The position numbers were made by a program, and so were the translations under genes. DNA of 64,000 nucleotides from an uncultured Pirellulales bacterium (GTDB lineage Bacteria > Planctomycetota > Planctomycetia > Pirellulales > Thermoguttaceae). The notes under the pieces are model-generated. The model saw only the letters and a program-made list of their open reading frames with translations, ran no database searches and was not told the origin of the DNA. Positions 15,733-24,313 of this stretch are shown in pieces. The stretch is from positions 1 through 64,000 of the forward strand of contig CALLPE010000026.1 in the NCBI GenBank assembly GCA_938015445.1. The letters are read 5' to 3'. Each line of letters begins with the position of its first letter. The stretch's first letter is position 1.

Positions 15733-17568
15733 TCAATGTCGCGAAGGGGCCGGTTGGACCGTCGGTTCCCCGTTTCGCCGCGCCACGCTTGGCTCTAACA
15801 ACTTCGCTAGTGGGGCCGGCAAGGTCGGCTTGCTGGCCTTGGCAGCAGGCGAGGGTGGCTGGGTTTGTTTGCGTCCGTCTGCCGGCTGGGCCATAGCCGG
15901 TGGCGGAGTTGCCACGGGCACATCGCGGGCGGTTTGCGCGAACCTTTCCGGCTCGACCCACTGCACCACCCCACCCGATTGCAACCGGCTCGCCTGCTGA
16001 GCGAATTGGCGGCGGCTGATGTCTTCCGCCTGTCGAGCGGCCTGTGCGGCTAACTGCGGATGGCCCAACTGCCGGTAAACCACCGCCAGATTCCGCCAGC
16101 CTGCCGCGTGTGGATGTATCCTCACGCTGTGTTCCAAAGCAGCACGCGCAGCCGCGTAGTTGCCGTACCGGGCGTGCAATACTCCCAGCTCGTTGGCGGC
16201 CATGAAATTGCCCGGATATACCAACAAGGCCGCTTGGTAGCAGGTAACCGCCTTTGGCTCCGCCGCCTGGGCCGCCGAGTTGCGCTGCAACGCCAGCGTG
16301 CTGTACACCTTGCCCAATGCGCACAGGGCCATAGAACCGGCAATTTCCTTTCCCACCGCCGCGGCCAACTGCTCTTGCGCAAAACTTAAGTAGCATTGCA
16401 TGCACAGCAGCGGCGACAACTGGTTCCTGTTGGCGTTTTTCAGCACTGGCGTCACGTGGCTGCCGATGATGCTGTGAATATCCACACTGGCCTCGAGCCG
16501 GTGAGTGTCGGGAACGAAATCGCCGGCCTCCTCCAGGGCGGTCAACCCTGCCGATAGCGCCCGACTGTGTTTGTCGGTCCGGTACTCGGCGTCAAGCCCC
16601 TGAGCCACCAAGCGCAGCGCTTTAATGAACTCTGCCCGGGCCGCGAAAATCGCCCCGCGATCGGCAAGCTCGAACCCGTGCAATGTGTGCCGGTCGGCCT
16701 GGCGCGCGATCATCTCGAGCTGCTCCGAGCGATCCTCGAAATGGACCGACGGCTCCAGCGGAGAGGTTTCCGGCGGCGGCAACAAGGGCAAAGGCCGATG
16801 TTCTTCCAGCGCTTCGGACCGCTCCTGCGCCGTGCTGGCCGGCGGATGAGCGTCGGCTTCGATGCCTCTGCGCCGCTCGGGAGTCGCTACGATAGACTCA
16901 GCCAGTTCTGGCTGGGCTGTCGTGCTTGGCGGCAGTGGCGCCGGAGGGTCAGCCAGCAGCGATCGCGACTGCTGGCTCGGCAAGGGCCTCAGCGGCACGA
17001 ACCGCAACTGGTTCTTGTTATCGGCCGACGGTTCGCGGCTTTCCTCAGCCGGTGCGACTATCGCCTCCTGCGGTACAGGAACTTGTTCCGGGCCGCTAGG
17101 GCTTCTGAAGTGCCACTGCTGCACAGGACTCAGCGGACGAATCGCGGAGTCTTCTGGCAAGAGGGGACCGGCCTCGTCGGGCAGCAGTTCCTCGGCCGCT
17201 GCGAAAGCTACTCGTACAGCGCCGGCAGACGAGAGCAATTCGGTCGCACGTCTGCGCGCCTCAGCCCACGGCCCTGCCGCAGCGGCTATGTAAGGCGAAA
17301 GTTCTCTCCGCAGCGGCGCCAAGTCCGCTCGCTGCCTCAGGCTCTGGTCAGCAACGCTGTGATTGGCCGGATGCTCCGCAGCGGGAACTTGCGATGAATC
17401 GGGGTAGCCCGTGTCCTGAGCGTGCTGCCTGCGCTGTGCGGCGGCCAGCAAGCATATTGCGGTCAACAGCAGTGATACTACGACCGGTGCGCCCGATCGT
17501 CGATTGTGGCTGGGTTGCCGCCGATTCGGGGCAGTACGATCCATCGTCGAGGCGTGAGTCGCGTCCAT
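15733..17568 (-). CDS. Membrane-anchored TPR protein near polysaccharide export gene
   Basis: The 611-residue product has a hydrophobic anchor at about residues 27-45 (APVVVSLLLTAICLLAAA), then a long low-complexity Pro/Glu/Ser-rich region (to about 270). A helical region follows (from HFEDRSEQLEMIARQADRHT), with TPR-like units near 450-550 (NFMAANELGVLHARYGNYAAARAALE in two halves, then AGWRNLAVVYRQLGH). A Pro/Lys-rich tail ends the protein. ATG 17568 has GAAGG 8 bp upstream; the frame is open to 17631. It directly precedes the Wza-like gene and may scaffold an export or surface complex, which is inferred from position only. Confidence 0.8.
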   Translation of the reverse strand: MDATHASTMDRTAPNRRQPSHNRRSGAPVVVSLLLTAICLLAAAQRRQHAQDTGYPDSSQVPAAEHPANHSVADQSLRQRADLAPLRRELSPYIAAAAGPWAEARRRATELLSSAGAVRVAFAAAEELLPDEAGPLLPEDSAIRPLSPVQQWHFRSPSGPEQVPVPQEAIVAPAEESREPSADNKNQLRFVPLRPLPSQQSRSLLADPPAPLPPSTTAQPELAESIVATPERRRGIEADAHPPASTAQERSEALEEHRPLPLLPPPETSPLEPSVHFEDRSEQLEMIARQADRHTLHGFELADRGAIFAARAEFIKALRLVAQGLDAEYRTDKHSRALSAGLTALEEAGDFVPDTHRLEASVDIHSIIGSHVTPVLKNANRNQLSPLLCMQCYLSFAQEQLAAAVGKEIAGSMALCALGKVYSTLALQRNSAAQAAEPKAVTCYQAALLVYPGNFMAANELGVLHARYGNYAAARAALEHSVRIHPHAAGWRNLAVVYRQLGHPQLAAQAARQAEDISRRQFAQQASRLQSGGVVQWVEPERFAQTARDVPVATPPPAMAQPADGRKQTQPPSPAAKASKPTLPAPLAKLLEPSVARRNGEPTVQPAPSRH

Positions 17569-17986
17569 TGCTGCGCCTTCACGGGGGAAACGGCAGATGG
17601 GACATCCTTGTTGTGCTATCGGAAGGCGCACTGCGCGGCGCTGAGCAAAACCTGGCCGGCCCGCTTATCCCGATCAAAACGTCCTCTGATAGCCCGCAAA
17701 CCCGTTTCGCTCGCCCGGTGCACCCGTTGCAACCGTTAAGCCCGGACAAAGCGGCACCGTGAATTCATTCAGCACGACCGAAAAAACACTCGTTGTTGGC
17801 CTGTGGCAATCGGCGTCATCGCTGACTGGTCGTTGGCTTGCATCGTGGGCGTCGGGCGGCACAATCAGGTAGCAGAACTCAACAGCCATCTATCGCCCCC
17901 GACTCGGCCGCCGTGCATTAGCCGGAGCCGACGATTTTCTGCTAGTGGCTTGAAGCCAGCCGCCGCGCCCGTTACTGTTTTATGTC
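17569..17986. other. 418-bp divergent intergenic region
   Basis: This separates the TPR gene (minus) from the ASCH gene (plus) and must hold both promoters. I see no strong promoter hexamers, structured RNA or repeat in it. Confidence 0.35.
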
Positions 17987-18328
17987 ATGTTGCTGTTCAA
18001 GAAGAAGTTTTTGGCAGCCATCTGTGCCGGCCAAAAGACACAGACCATTCGGTTGTGGAAATATCGGCGCATGCGTTCCGGGCAGCGCAGTTACATCCCC
18101 GGCGCAGGTTACATCCGCATTCTTGCCGTAGACGAGGTGCAGCTCGACGCCCTGACCGACGAAGACGCACTGCCCGACGGCTTTCAAACCGCCGCACAGT
18201 TGCGCGCCGAAATCGAACGATTGTACGCGCGCGAATTGGCCGCGGGATACCGGGCCTACCGCGTCAAGTTCCGTCTTGCACCGGAGGAAACCAAAGTCCG
18301 GCCGAAGCGGCAAACAGAGCAGAGGTAG
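17987..18328 (+). CDS. ASCH-domain protein
   Basis: The 113-residue product starts MLLFKKKFLAAICAGQKTQT and continues IRLWKYRRMRSGQRSYIPG then GYIRILAVDEVQL. That is the pattern of ASCH/PUA-like beta-barrel proteins: an N-terminal helix, a GxKTxTIR motif, and the RxGQ...Y segment. ASCH domains bind RNA or modified nucleosides; some act as amidohydrolases on acylated cytidine. The K-T-I-R residues of the proposed binding cleft are present. The C-terminal 25 residues are basic. It stands alone, and the specific function is unknown. Confidence 0.8.
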   Translation: MLLFKKKFLAAICAGQKTQTIRLWKYRRMRSGQRSYIPGAGYIRILAVDEVQLDALTDEDALPDGFQTAAQLRAEIERLYARELAAGYRAYRVKFRLAPEETKVRPKRQTEQR

Positions 18329-18492
18329 CATGACCCTGCCAAGCCACTGTGCATGAGCGCAAACGTGCGCTAAACAGCTCATCACTGGCCGCCGAAACTC
18401 ACGGCCGGGCAAGGCAGCCGGACTTTCCGCTCGCACGGCTGGACAAGCCGGGCGTGGCAGCCTGTGGACAGTTGCGGGCAACTTCAGGCAGC

Positions 18493-18525
18493 GGGAACGT
18501 TTGCTAAAGCAGGGATGTTTGCTAA
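18493..18525. repeat. Degenerate 15-19-bp duplication
   Basis: GGGAACGTTTGCTAA (18493-18507) recurs as GGGATGTTTGCTAA (18512-18525). It lies just beyond the stop of the membrane-protein gene that ends at 18540 on the minus strand. Confidence 0.6.
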
Positions 18526-18539
18526 TAGGAGAACCGGGT

Positions 18540-19220
18540 TCAGCGTGCGCCGCCGGGCAGGCCGCGAGCAGCCGAGTTGATAAGTTCCAGCAGCGACTGG
18601 GCGACAGTTTGCGGATCTCGGGCGATTACGATCACCAGCGCCGAAATGAGCAACATCCCGGCCGTTATCAGACTGATCGCCCGGGGGTTGCGCGACACTT
18701 CGACGCGAGCCAAAGCCGAATCCAGCGCCTGCTCCAGCCGGCGCCAGCCAAGGTAGTTCTGGTTGGGACCCAGGGCGATCAAGGAGACGTTGCGGAAAGC
18801 GGGAAACCCCGACACATGCAGTTGCACACCCAGGTTCGGCAGCCACAGACTGTCGCCGGCCCAGCGGGCGCTGCTGTCCAACCGGTCGATCACCTCGGCC
18901 AGCACGGCGCGAAGCTGGTCGGTGGTGATGTTGTATATCACCAGCCGCGGACGCAACAGCAGCAGCACCAGCATAAGCACGCACACGTACAGACCGGCCA
19001 TCAACAGCCACGCGCCAGCGCCCCAGTACACCAAGGCGGCTTCGGGGATCAGCAACTCCATGGGGCCGACCAAAGCGAACCCAGAAATGGCCATTCCCAA
19101 GGCCGCCGCGTCCCGCGTGCCGCCAACCAACAGCGGACGCCGCGAGAGGTTGATCGCCCCCAGCAACAACAAATAGATCGCCGCTGGCCCCAGTGCCAAA
19201 CACAGGCGCAACGGATCCAT
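18540..19220 (-). CDS. Polytopic membrane protein of unknown function
   Basis: The 226-residue product has four N-terminal hydrophobic segments: LCLALGPAAIYLLLLGAI, LGMAISGFALVGPMELLI, LVYWGAGAWLLMAGLYVCVL and MLVLLLLRP. A soluble region of about 85 residues (TDQLRAVLAEVIDRLD ... LGVQLHVSGFPAFRNVSLI) follows, and one C-terminal membrane span (ISLITAGMLLISALVIVIA). I recognise no named family. ATG 19220 follows GGGAG at about 10 bp; a TTG one codon upstream is possible. The gene is divergent from the histidine kinase and convergent with the ASCH gene. Confidence 0.75.
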   Translation of the reverse strand: MDPLRLCLALGPAAIYLLLLGAINLSRRPLLVGGTRDAAALGMAISGFALVGPMELLIPEAALVYWGAGAWLLMAGLYVCVLMLVLLLLRPRLVIYNITTDQLRAVLAEVIDRLDSSARWAGDSLWLPNLGVQLHVSGFPAFRNVSLIALGPNQNYLGWRRLEQALDSALARVEVSRNPRAISLITAGMLLISALVIVIARDPQTVAQSLLELINSAARGLPGGAR

Positions 19221-19747
19221 CAACCATCGACTCCCATGAAAACCGCAACCCAGCTCGCCCTGCCCAATCCCCAGCGCACCTGCAAGCTTACAAGTGAATT
19301 ACCCACAAGCGAATTATAACAGCCGCAGGCGGAGCCAACCACAAGCGACGGCCCCCTTCCGACGGCTGGAGGAAAGTTGGTCCCTCCCTTGCTACGCAAC
19401 TTCTACCCCTTTGCCTTCCTCGCCTGCTTCCACCTGCAACGCAACCGGCTCGCCCCCTTCGGTTGGCAAGCATAAACGCGAAAGACATGAGCCGTTCCGG
19501 TGAAACTTGGAAGCCACCGTCCACCGCCCTTTAGCAGGCAGTGGATGTATCGGCCAAGCACCGTTGGTCGTCGGTTATCGGCACAACCAATATATGGTTG
19601 TAGAATGTTAACAAGGCGGGGGGCTATCGCTGCGTCCGGGCGCAGCCGATAAAAGCATTTTGGCCAGACCAAGGGAAACACGGGGGTACTCGCGATAACT
19701 GCCCGAGTTCCGAGCGCAGCTCGGCCTGTAATGGTTGTTAGGCAGCT
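19221..19747. other. 527-bp divergent regulatory region
   Basis: This stretch lies between the membrane-protein gene and the histidine kinase. It contains a direct repeat (ACAAGTGAATTA at 19290-19301 and ACAAGCGAATTA at 19305-19316, period 15) and a 19-bp near-perfect palindrome at 19583-19601. No gene is credible. Confidence 0.5.
19583..19601. promoter_or_regulatory. 19-bp operator-like palindrome
   Basis: ACAACCAATATATGGTTGT has 7-bp perfectly complementary arms around ATATA. It lies 147 bp upstream of the histidine kinase start. Its length and AT-rich centre fit a dimeric repressor or activator site. Confidence 0.45.
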
Positions 19748-21997
19748 ATGGAACAAACCCACGAACAACTAAGCGCTATCTACGATAGTATCATAGACGC
19801 CCTGCTGGTAGCCGACGCGGAAAACCGGCGGTTGGTGCGCGCCAATCGGGCCGCTTGCCAGATGTTCGGCTACGAAGAGCACGAACTGGTGGGCAACTCC
19901 ATCGCCATGCTGCACCCGCCCGAAGACCTAGAGCAGGTTTACCGCTATTTCGACGCGATGGCCAAGGGCCAGGCGCGCAGCGCGATGGATCTGCGTTGTC
20001 GCCGTAAGGACGGCAGCGAGTTTCTGGCCGAAGTGCTCGCCAATCGGCTCACTCTGGGGGGACGGGCGTGCCTTATCGGTATTTTCCGCGACGTGACCGA
20101 AGCCCGGGAAGCCGCCGACCTGCTGCGCATCCAGCGCGACTTGGCGGCCTCGCTGGCCGCAGCCGACGATTTGCACCTGGCTTGCACCACCATTTTGAAA
20201 ACCCTGCGGCGAATTCCGGGCGTAGATATCAGCGGGGTTTATTTGTTCGACCAGGCCACCGGCGGATTAAACATGGTATGCGCTGACGGCGTACCCGACA
20301 GCGCCCTGTCGGAAATTGGCCATTTTGCGCCCGACAGAATATTCACACAGATGGTCACAAAGGGTAAGCTCACCTATGCTCGACCGGAGGAGTTCGGCGC
20401 AGCGGCCGTCGAAACGTGTCAACGGCTAGGAGTCAAGTCGTTAGCGATTATCCCCATTTGGCACGAGCAGCGTCCCATCGCCGCCTTGGGCGCCGGTTCG
20501 CGGCGCCAGGACGACATTCCCGTCAACTCCCGGCACACGCTGGAGACAATAGCCTCGCAGTTGGGGGCGGTAATCGCCCGGCTGGAAGCTGAACAAGCGA
20601 TCCGCGACGCCGAGCAGAGATTTTTCAACTTGGTGGAACACTCGGCCAGCGGATACGCCGAGCTTGATCCCCAAGGGCGCGTCGTGTACGTCAACCAGAA
20701 AGCGCTGGAGATTTTCGGGTACACGCGCGAAGAGGCGCTGCGGCAGACTTACGATTCGATCGTGGATGCGGCCGATCGCCAGCGAGCCAGCGAGAATTGG
20801 CAACAAACATTGGCCGGCGCGCACTGGGAGCCGCGGGAGTACAAAGTGCGCGCCCGCGACGGCAGCTTGCGCGAGATTCTGCTGACGGCTGTGCCACTGT
20901 CGCTTCGGGGGCGCCTTGTTGTGCAAGCTTCGTTTCTGGACATTACCGAACGGCGTCGGGCCGAACGAGCCCTCGGCGAGCAGGAAAGCCGACTGCGTTT
21001 GCTGCTGGAGAACCTGCCCGACATGGTATTGATCTGCGACCAGAACGGCACGATCACTTACGCCAACCACGGCGGCCAAGGAATCACCAAAGAGCAATTA
21101 TTGGGTACGGTAGGGGCCAAGAATCTTTTGACCCCCGAAGCATCGCGTGTGGCTTTGGATTCTCTTAGCCGGGCCATGAGCACCGGAGAAATCCAAGTAG
21201 TGGAAGTCGAAGACGTATTCGATCGCTGGTGGTTGTCGCGGGTGGTTCCGCTGCCAGCAACTGACGACCGCCGCGAGGCGATGATCATTTGCACCGACGT
21301 GACCGAGCAAAAACGGGCCAGCCAGGCTATCGCCAAAGAGCAGCGATTGCTGCGGCACCTGTTGGACTTGCACGAGCGCGAACGGCGGATGGTGGCGTAC
21401 GAGATTCACGACGGATTCGCGCAGCAAATTACCGCGGCACTATACAATCTGGAAAGCTTCCGACGCCTGAAGGACCAGGACTCTAAGAAAGCAAGCGACG
21501 TTTTTAACACAGCACTATCCATGTTGCGCGCCGCGGTGGATGAAACCAGACGGCTAATCAGCGGTCTACGCCCGCCCGCCTTGGAAGAGTTGGGCTTGGT
21601 GGCCGCGATAGAATGTCTGGCAGCCGAGTTCCGGCAGCGGCACGGCGTGGAGATCGAGTTCATCCACGACCTGGAAACCGAGCAACTGGCACAGCCATTG
21701 GAAACAGCAATCTTCCGCGTGGTGCAGGAAGCCCTAACCAATGCCTGCCGCCACAGCCGTTCCCCAAAGGTGCGCATCGAACTGTTCGAAGGCGTCGACA
21801 AGATAACGGTGCTGGTCAAAGACTGGGGTGTGGGCTTTGAACTGAACAACGTAGCCCAGGAACGCTACGGCCTGCGCGGAATCCGGGAACGGGCACGCTT
21901 GTTGGGTGGACAGGTGACGATCAGCACTGCGCCGGGGCAGGGTACCGAAGTGTTCGTCGAATTGCCGCTGATCCTGCGGCAGACTGAAAGCGATTGA
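19748..21997 (+). CDS. Multi-PAS/GAF sensor histidine kinase (NarL/HisKA_3 type)
   Basis: This 749-residue kinase has no membrane segment, so it should sense cytosolic signals. Domain order is PAS (about 8-115), GAF (about 130-280), PAS (about 290-405), PAS (about 415-525), HisKA_3 dimerisation region and HATPase. The phospho-acceptor is His554 in VAYEIHDGFAQQITAALYN. The kinase core follows with RPPALEELGLVAAIE, VVQEALTNACRHS (N box), DWGVGFEL (G1) and YGLRGIRERARLLGG (G2). HisKA_3 kinases usually pair with NarL-type DNA-binding regulators; none is adjacent, so it is an orphan here. ATG 19748 is the natural start. Confidence 0.92.
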   Translation: MEQTHEQLSAIYDSIIDALLVADAENRRLVRANRAACQMFGYEEHELVGNSIAMLHPPEDLEQVYRYFDAMAKGQARSAMDLRCRRKDGSEFLAEVLANRLTLGGRACLIGIFRDVTEAREAADLLRIQRDLAASLAAADDLHLACTTILKTLRRIPGVDISGVYLFDQATGGLNMVCADGVPDSALSEIGHFAPDRIFTQMVTKGKLTYARPEEFGAAAVETCQRLGVKSLAIIPIWHEQRPIAALGAGSRRQDDIPVNSRHTLETIASQLGAVIARLEAEQAIRDAEQRFFNLVEHSASGYAELDPQGRVVYVNQKALEIFGYTREEALRQTYDSIVDAADRQRASENWQQTLAGAHWEPREYKVRARDGSLREILLTAVPLSLRGRLVVQASFLDITERRRAERALGEQESRLRLLLENLPDMVLICDQNGTITYANHGGQGITKEQLLGTVGAKNLLTPEASRVALDSLSRAMSTGEIQVVEVEDVFDRWWLSRVVPLPATDDRREAMIICTDVTEQKRASQAIAKEQRLLRHLLDLHERERRMVAYEIHDGFAQQITAALYNLESFRRLKDQDSKKASDVFNTALSMLRAAVDETRRLISGLRPPALEELGLVAAIECLAAEFRQRHGVEIEFIHDLETEQLAQPLETAIFRVVQEALTNACRHSRSPKVRIELFEGVDKITVLVKDWGVGFELNNVAQERYGLRGIRERARLLGGQVTISTAPGQGTEVFVELPLILRQTESD

Positions 21998-22126
21998 GGC
22001 GGGAATCGTTCTCCCGCGGCGCGCCGATGCCCGTACCGCGGCAGAATGTCGCAACTAGTCTTACGGCGAACACGTGCATCGTAGCGCTGGCGCCAGTAGC
22101 TAGCGCTGGACCGAGCAGCCGGCGCA

Positions 22127-23452
22127 TCAATATTGTCCCTGGTAGCCGCGGGTGTGGCGTGCTGCGGAGGCGGGGCTCCCGCTCGGCTGGCGCGGTTGTC
22201 CCTTGCACTCGACCATCACCAGCAGATCGCTTCGGCCCGGCGTGACTCCGAAAGGCAGAGCTATGCCGCCCGTGCCTTTTCCGTCCGGTGAAGGCACGAC
22301 TCCCATGCTGAGCAGCAGCACTTTGTCTGCCGGCCAGCGAAACCGCTCGTGGAAGCGGAAGTGTACCACCTGCGGCACTTCGATCTTCATGCGCTGCCGG
22401 GGAGCCGCCGGCGTAGGCACGTCGAGGACCACCGGCACCAGCCGCTCCACCTGACTGGCCTCGCAGCGGATGATAGCGTCGATAAGTTTGCGATCGACCG
22501 ACGGCAGCGCAGTCAGCTCGACGACGAAGCCGTCCTCGGCGCGGGAAACTACCGTCTCGAATCCTCCGGCCAAGTCCTGTCGCCAGAGCACGTCGCGCGT
22601 GTAGGGAGTGGTGCGGCTGATGGTCAAGGCTGCCGACTGCCCACTGTTGACCAACAAGTGCGGAGAGCCGTGTTCACGGTAGTCGGAACGGCGCTGCAAA
22701 TCGGCCAGCAGCAGTGCGGCGTCTTCCTTTTCCATCAGCCAGGCGTTAGCGCCTGCGGTCTGCACCGGGATAGGCCGCAAGACGCGATGCACCTTGGCAC
22801 GCCAGTTGGGATGATCGACCGATGCCACCCGCAGACTGAAGGCTAACGGCTCGGCTTGGCTGGCGATGAAGCGTTCGACCACCTGCGCTACCAAGGTATG
22901 TACCTCCGGTGTGTGATAGACGCGCAGTACGTTCCGGTCAGCGCTCAGGACCGTAACCGCTTCGCCGTGCCATGTCTCGTAACCGGTTTCGCGCAGAATC
23001 CAGTCGATGATTGTCTGTTGCGGACGCTGCACAGTCGTAATGCGATTTGTGTATGGACTAATGTCGTAATCGCGCCAGATCTGCCCATGCTCGCTGGGCA
23101 ATGTTCCGTTGCCAGGCGTCACACGCGCGACAACACGCCCGGCGTTCTCCCCGCGGCCGCTACCTGGCACCGCGCCGCCGTGAGCTGTGGATGGCACAGA
23201 CGCACCTGCCGATGATCCACCGCCGGTACCAGCAGCGGTAGAGGCGGACGAGCTGGCTGCCGGGGCCGGCAACAATCCTTCCGGGCGTACAGCGGGCACC
23301 TCCGCCGACTGCTCGCTCGGAGTTGCCGGCCGCCAGGCGGTATTGCCGCCCACGGCCTCGGCGCTGTGCACTGCCTGCGGGCCGCAAGGCATCCCCAAGA
23401 CGAACACCGCGGCGGTCAGAAACAATATGAAAAGGATTCTTTGCCCAGACAT
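22127..23452 (-). CDS. Exported protein of unknown function
   Basis: The 441-residue product begins with a signal peptide (RILFILFLTAAVFVLGMPCG). A Ser/Ala/Gly-rich linker extends to about 100, then a folded region opens with DYDISPYTNRI and RPQQTIIDWILRETGYETWHG. That segment resembles the small alpha/beta N-domains of secretin-like proteins (VLSADRNVLRVYHTPEVHTLVAQVVERF), but there is no secretin barrel. The remainder is beta-rich. Placement in the periplasm is likely. ATG 23452 gives the signal peptide. It is convergent with the histidine kinase. Function is not known to me. Confidence 0.75.
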   Translation of the reverse strand: MSGQRILFILFLTAAVFVLGMPCGPQAVHSAEAVGGNTAWRPATPSEQSAEVPAVRPEGLLPAPAASSSASTAAGTGGGSSAGASVPSTAHGGAVPGSGRGENAGRVVARVTPGNGTLPSEHGQIWRDYDISPYTNRITTVQRPQQTIIDWILRETGYETWHGEAVTVLSADRNVLRVYHTPEVHTLVAQVVERFIASQAEPLAFSLRVASVDHPNWRAKVHRVLRPIPVQTAGANAWLMEKEDAALLLADLQRRSDYREHGSPHLLVNSGQSAALTISRTTPYTRDVLWRQDLAGGFETVVSRAEDGFVVELTALPSVDRKLIDAIIRCEASQVERLVPVVLDVPTPAAPRQRMKIEVPQVVHFRFHERFRWPADKVLLLSMGVVPSPDGKGTGGIALPFGVTPGRSDLLVMVECKGQPRQPSGSPASAARHTRGYQGQY

Positions 23453-23884
23453 ACTTCCCGCCTCCGTGCGGGTGCCAAGCCAGAGGCCTTCCCCTCGGCG
23501 GCAATGCTAGCAGGTTGTCGCCGTGTTAGGCCGGGGGGAACAAATGCCAGGAAACGGACGCTACGACACTACGATTGCTAGTGTAAACGCAGCGGGAGTA
23601 TACGTGGCTGGCCGCAACCGGGCAACACCGGATAGGAGTGCCACCGGCGAAATTAGGAAAACAAGGAAAATTAGACAAACCCTCATTTAGGGTCAGCCAA
23701 CATCGGCCCAAAACTGCTTGGTCGGTTTGGCGGCGGGAGCAGTCTGCGCCTGTCCCCGACTTCCAGATTCCCACTACCTGATTCTGACCAACAAGTCTGA
23801 CTATCTGATTCCGACTATCTGATCCTGATTCGCTGCCCCTGATGGGCCGCTTCTGGTTACTACACGCTGCAACCACCGGTCGGG
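23453..23884. other. 432-bp intergenic region with a 14-bp repeat
   Basis: This lies upstream of the exported-protein gene and downstream of the FabZ-like gene, both on the minus strand. The only structure I see is GACTATCTGATTCC (23799-23812) repeated as GACTATCTGATCCT (23813-23826), with a looser third copy near 23772. No gene is credible. Confidence 0.5.
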
Positions 23885-24313
23885 TTATTGTTTTTCTGCC
23901 TGGGTGCAGGCAAACTCCAGCCGGGCGGCAATTTGACCGTCCACCTTCACGTGCCCAAGCAAGTAAAAAGCATCGGCCAAGCGTTCGTTAAGCTCCACTT
24001 CCACACGGATTTTTTGTCCCGGGCGAATCATCCGCCGGAAACGGACATCGTAGATGCGCGTGACCACGGGAATCTTCTGGCCGTCGTTGGGCAAATGGCG
24101 CGACAGCAACAATGCACCCGCTTGCATGGCTGCTTCGCACAGCAATACGCCTGGCACCACGGGATAGTCCGGGTAATGCCCGGCAAAAAAAAACTCCTCT
24201 CCGGTAAAAGTCTTTTCGCACACCACGTAGCTGTCGCTCAACGATACGACTTGGTCGACCATCAGGAACGGTTCCCGGTGGGGTATGGCTTGCATTATCT
24301 GCTCGCGACTCAT
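23885..24313 (-). CDS. FabZ-like hotdog 3-hydroxyacyl dehydratase
   Basis: The 142-residue product has the beta-hydroxyacyl-ACP dehydratase signature: [13 protein letters not shown] near the N-terminus, [23 protein letters not shown] in two parts with the catalytic His in GHYP and the Glu in CEAAMQ, and [16 protein letters not shown]. This fits removal of water from a 3-hydroxyacyl thioester. ATG 24313 overlaps the upstream CrtI-like stop as ATGA, which decides the start over 24334 and implies translational coupling. FabZ for general fatty-acid synthesis normally sits with lpx or fab genes, so this copy probably serves a dedicated lipid or polyene path. Confidence 0.85.
   Translation of the reverse strand: MSREQIMQAIPHREPFLMVDQVVSLSDSYVVCEKTFTGEEFFFAGHYPDYPVVPGVLLCEAAMQAGALLLSRHLPNDGQKIPVVTRIYDVRFRRMIRPGQKIRVEVELNERLADAFYLLGHVKVDGQIAARLEFACTQAEKQ

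Noticed and set aside
15602..16405. Minus-strand frame with DGNQW hexapeptide repeats
   Set aside because: It overlaps the TPR gene in a different frame on the same strand. The 18-bp DNA repeats are real but probably untranslated.
18484..19248. Longer 254-codon minus-strand frame overlapping the membrane-protein gene
   Set aside because: It is Arg/Gly-rich without membrane helices, while the overlapping 226-codon frame has five clear spans.
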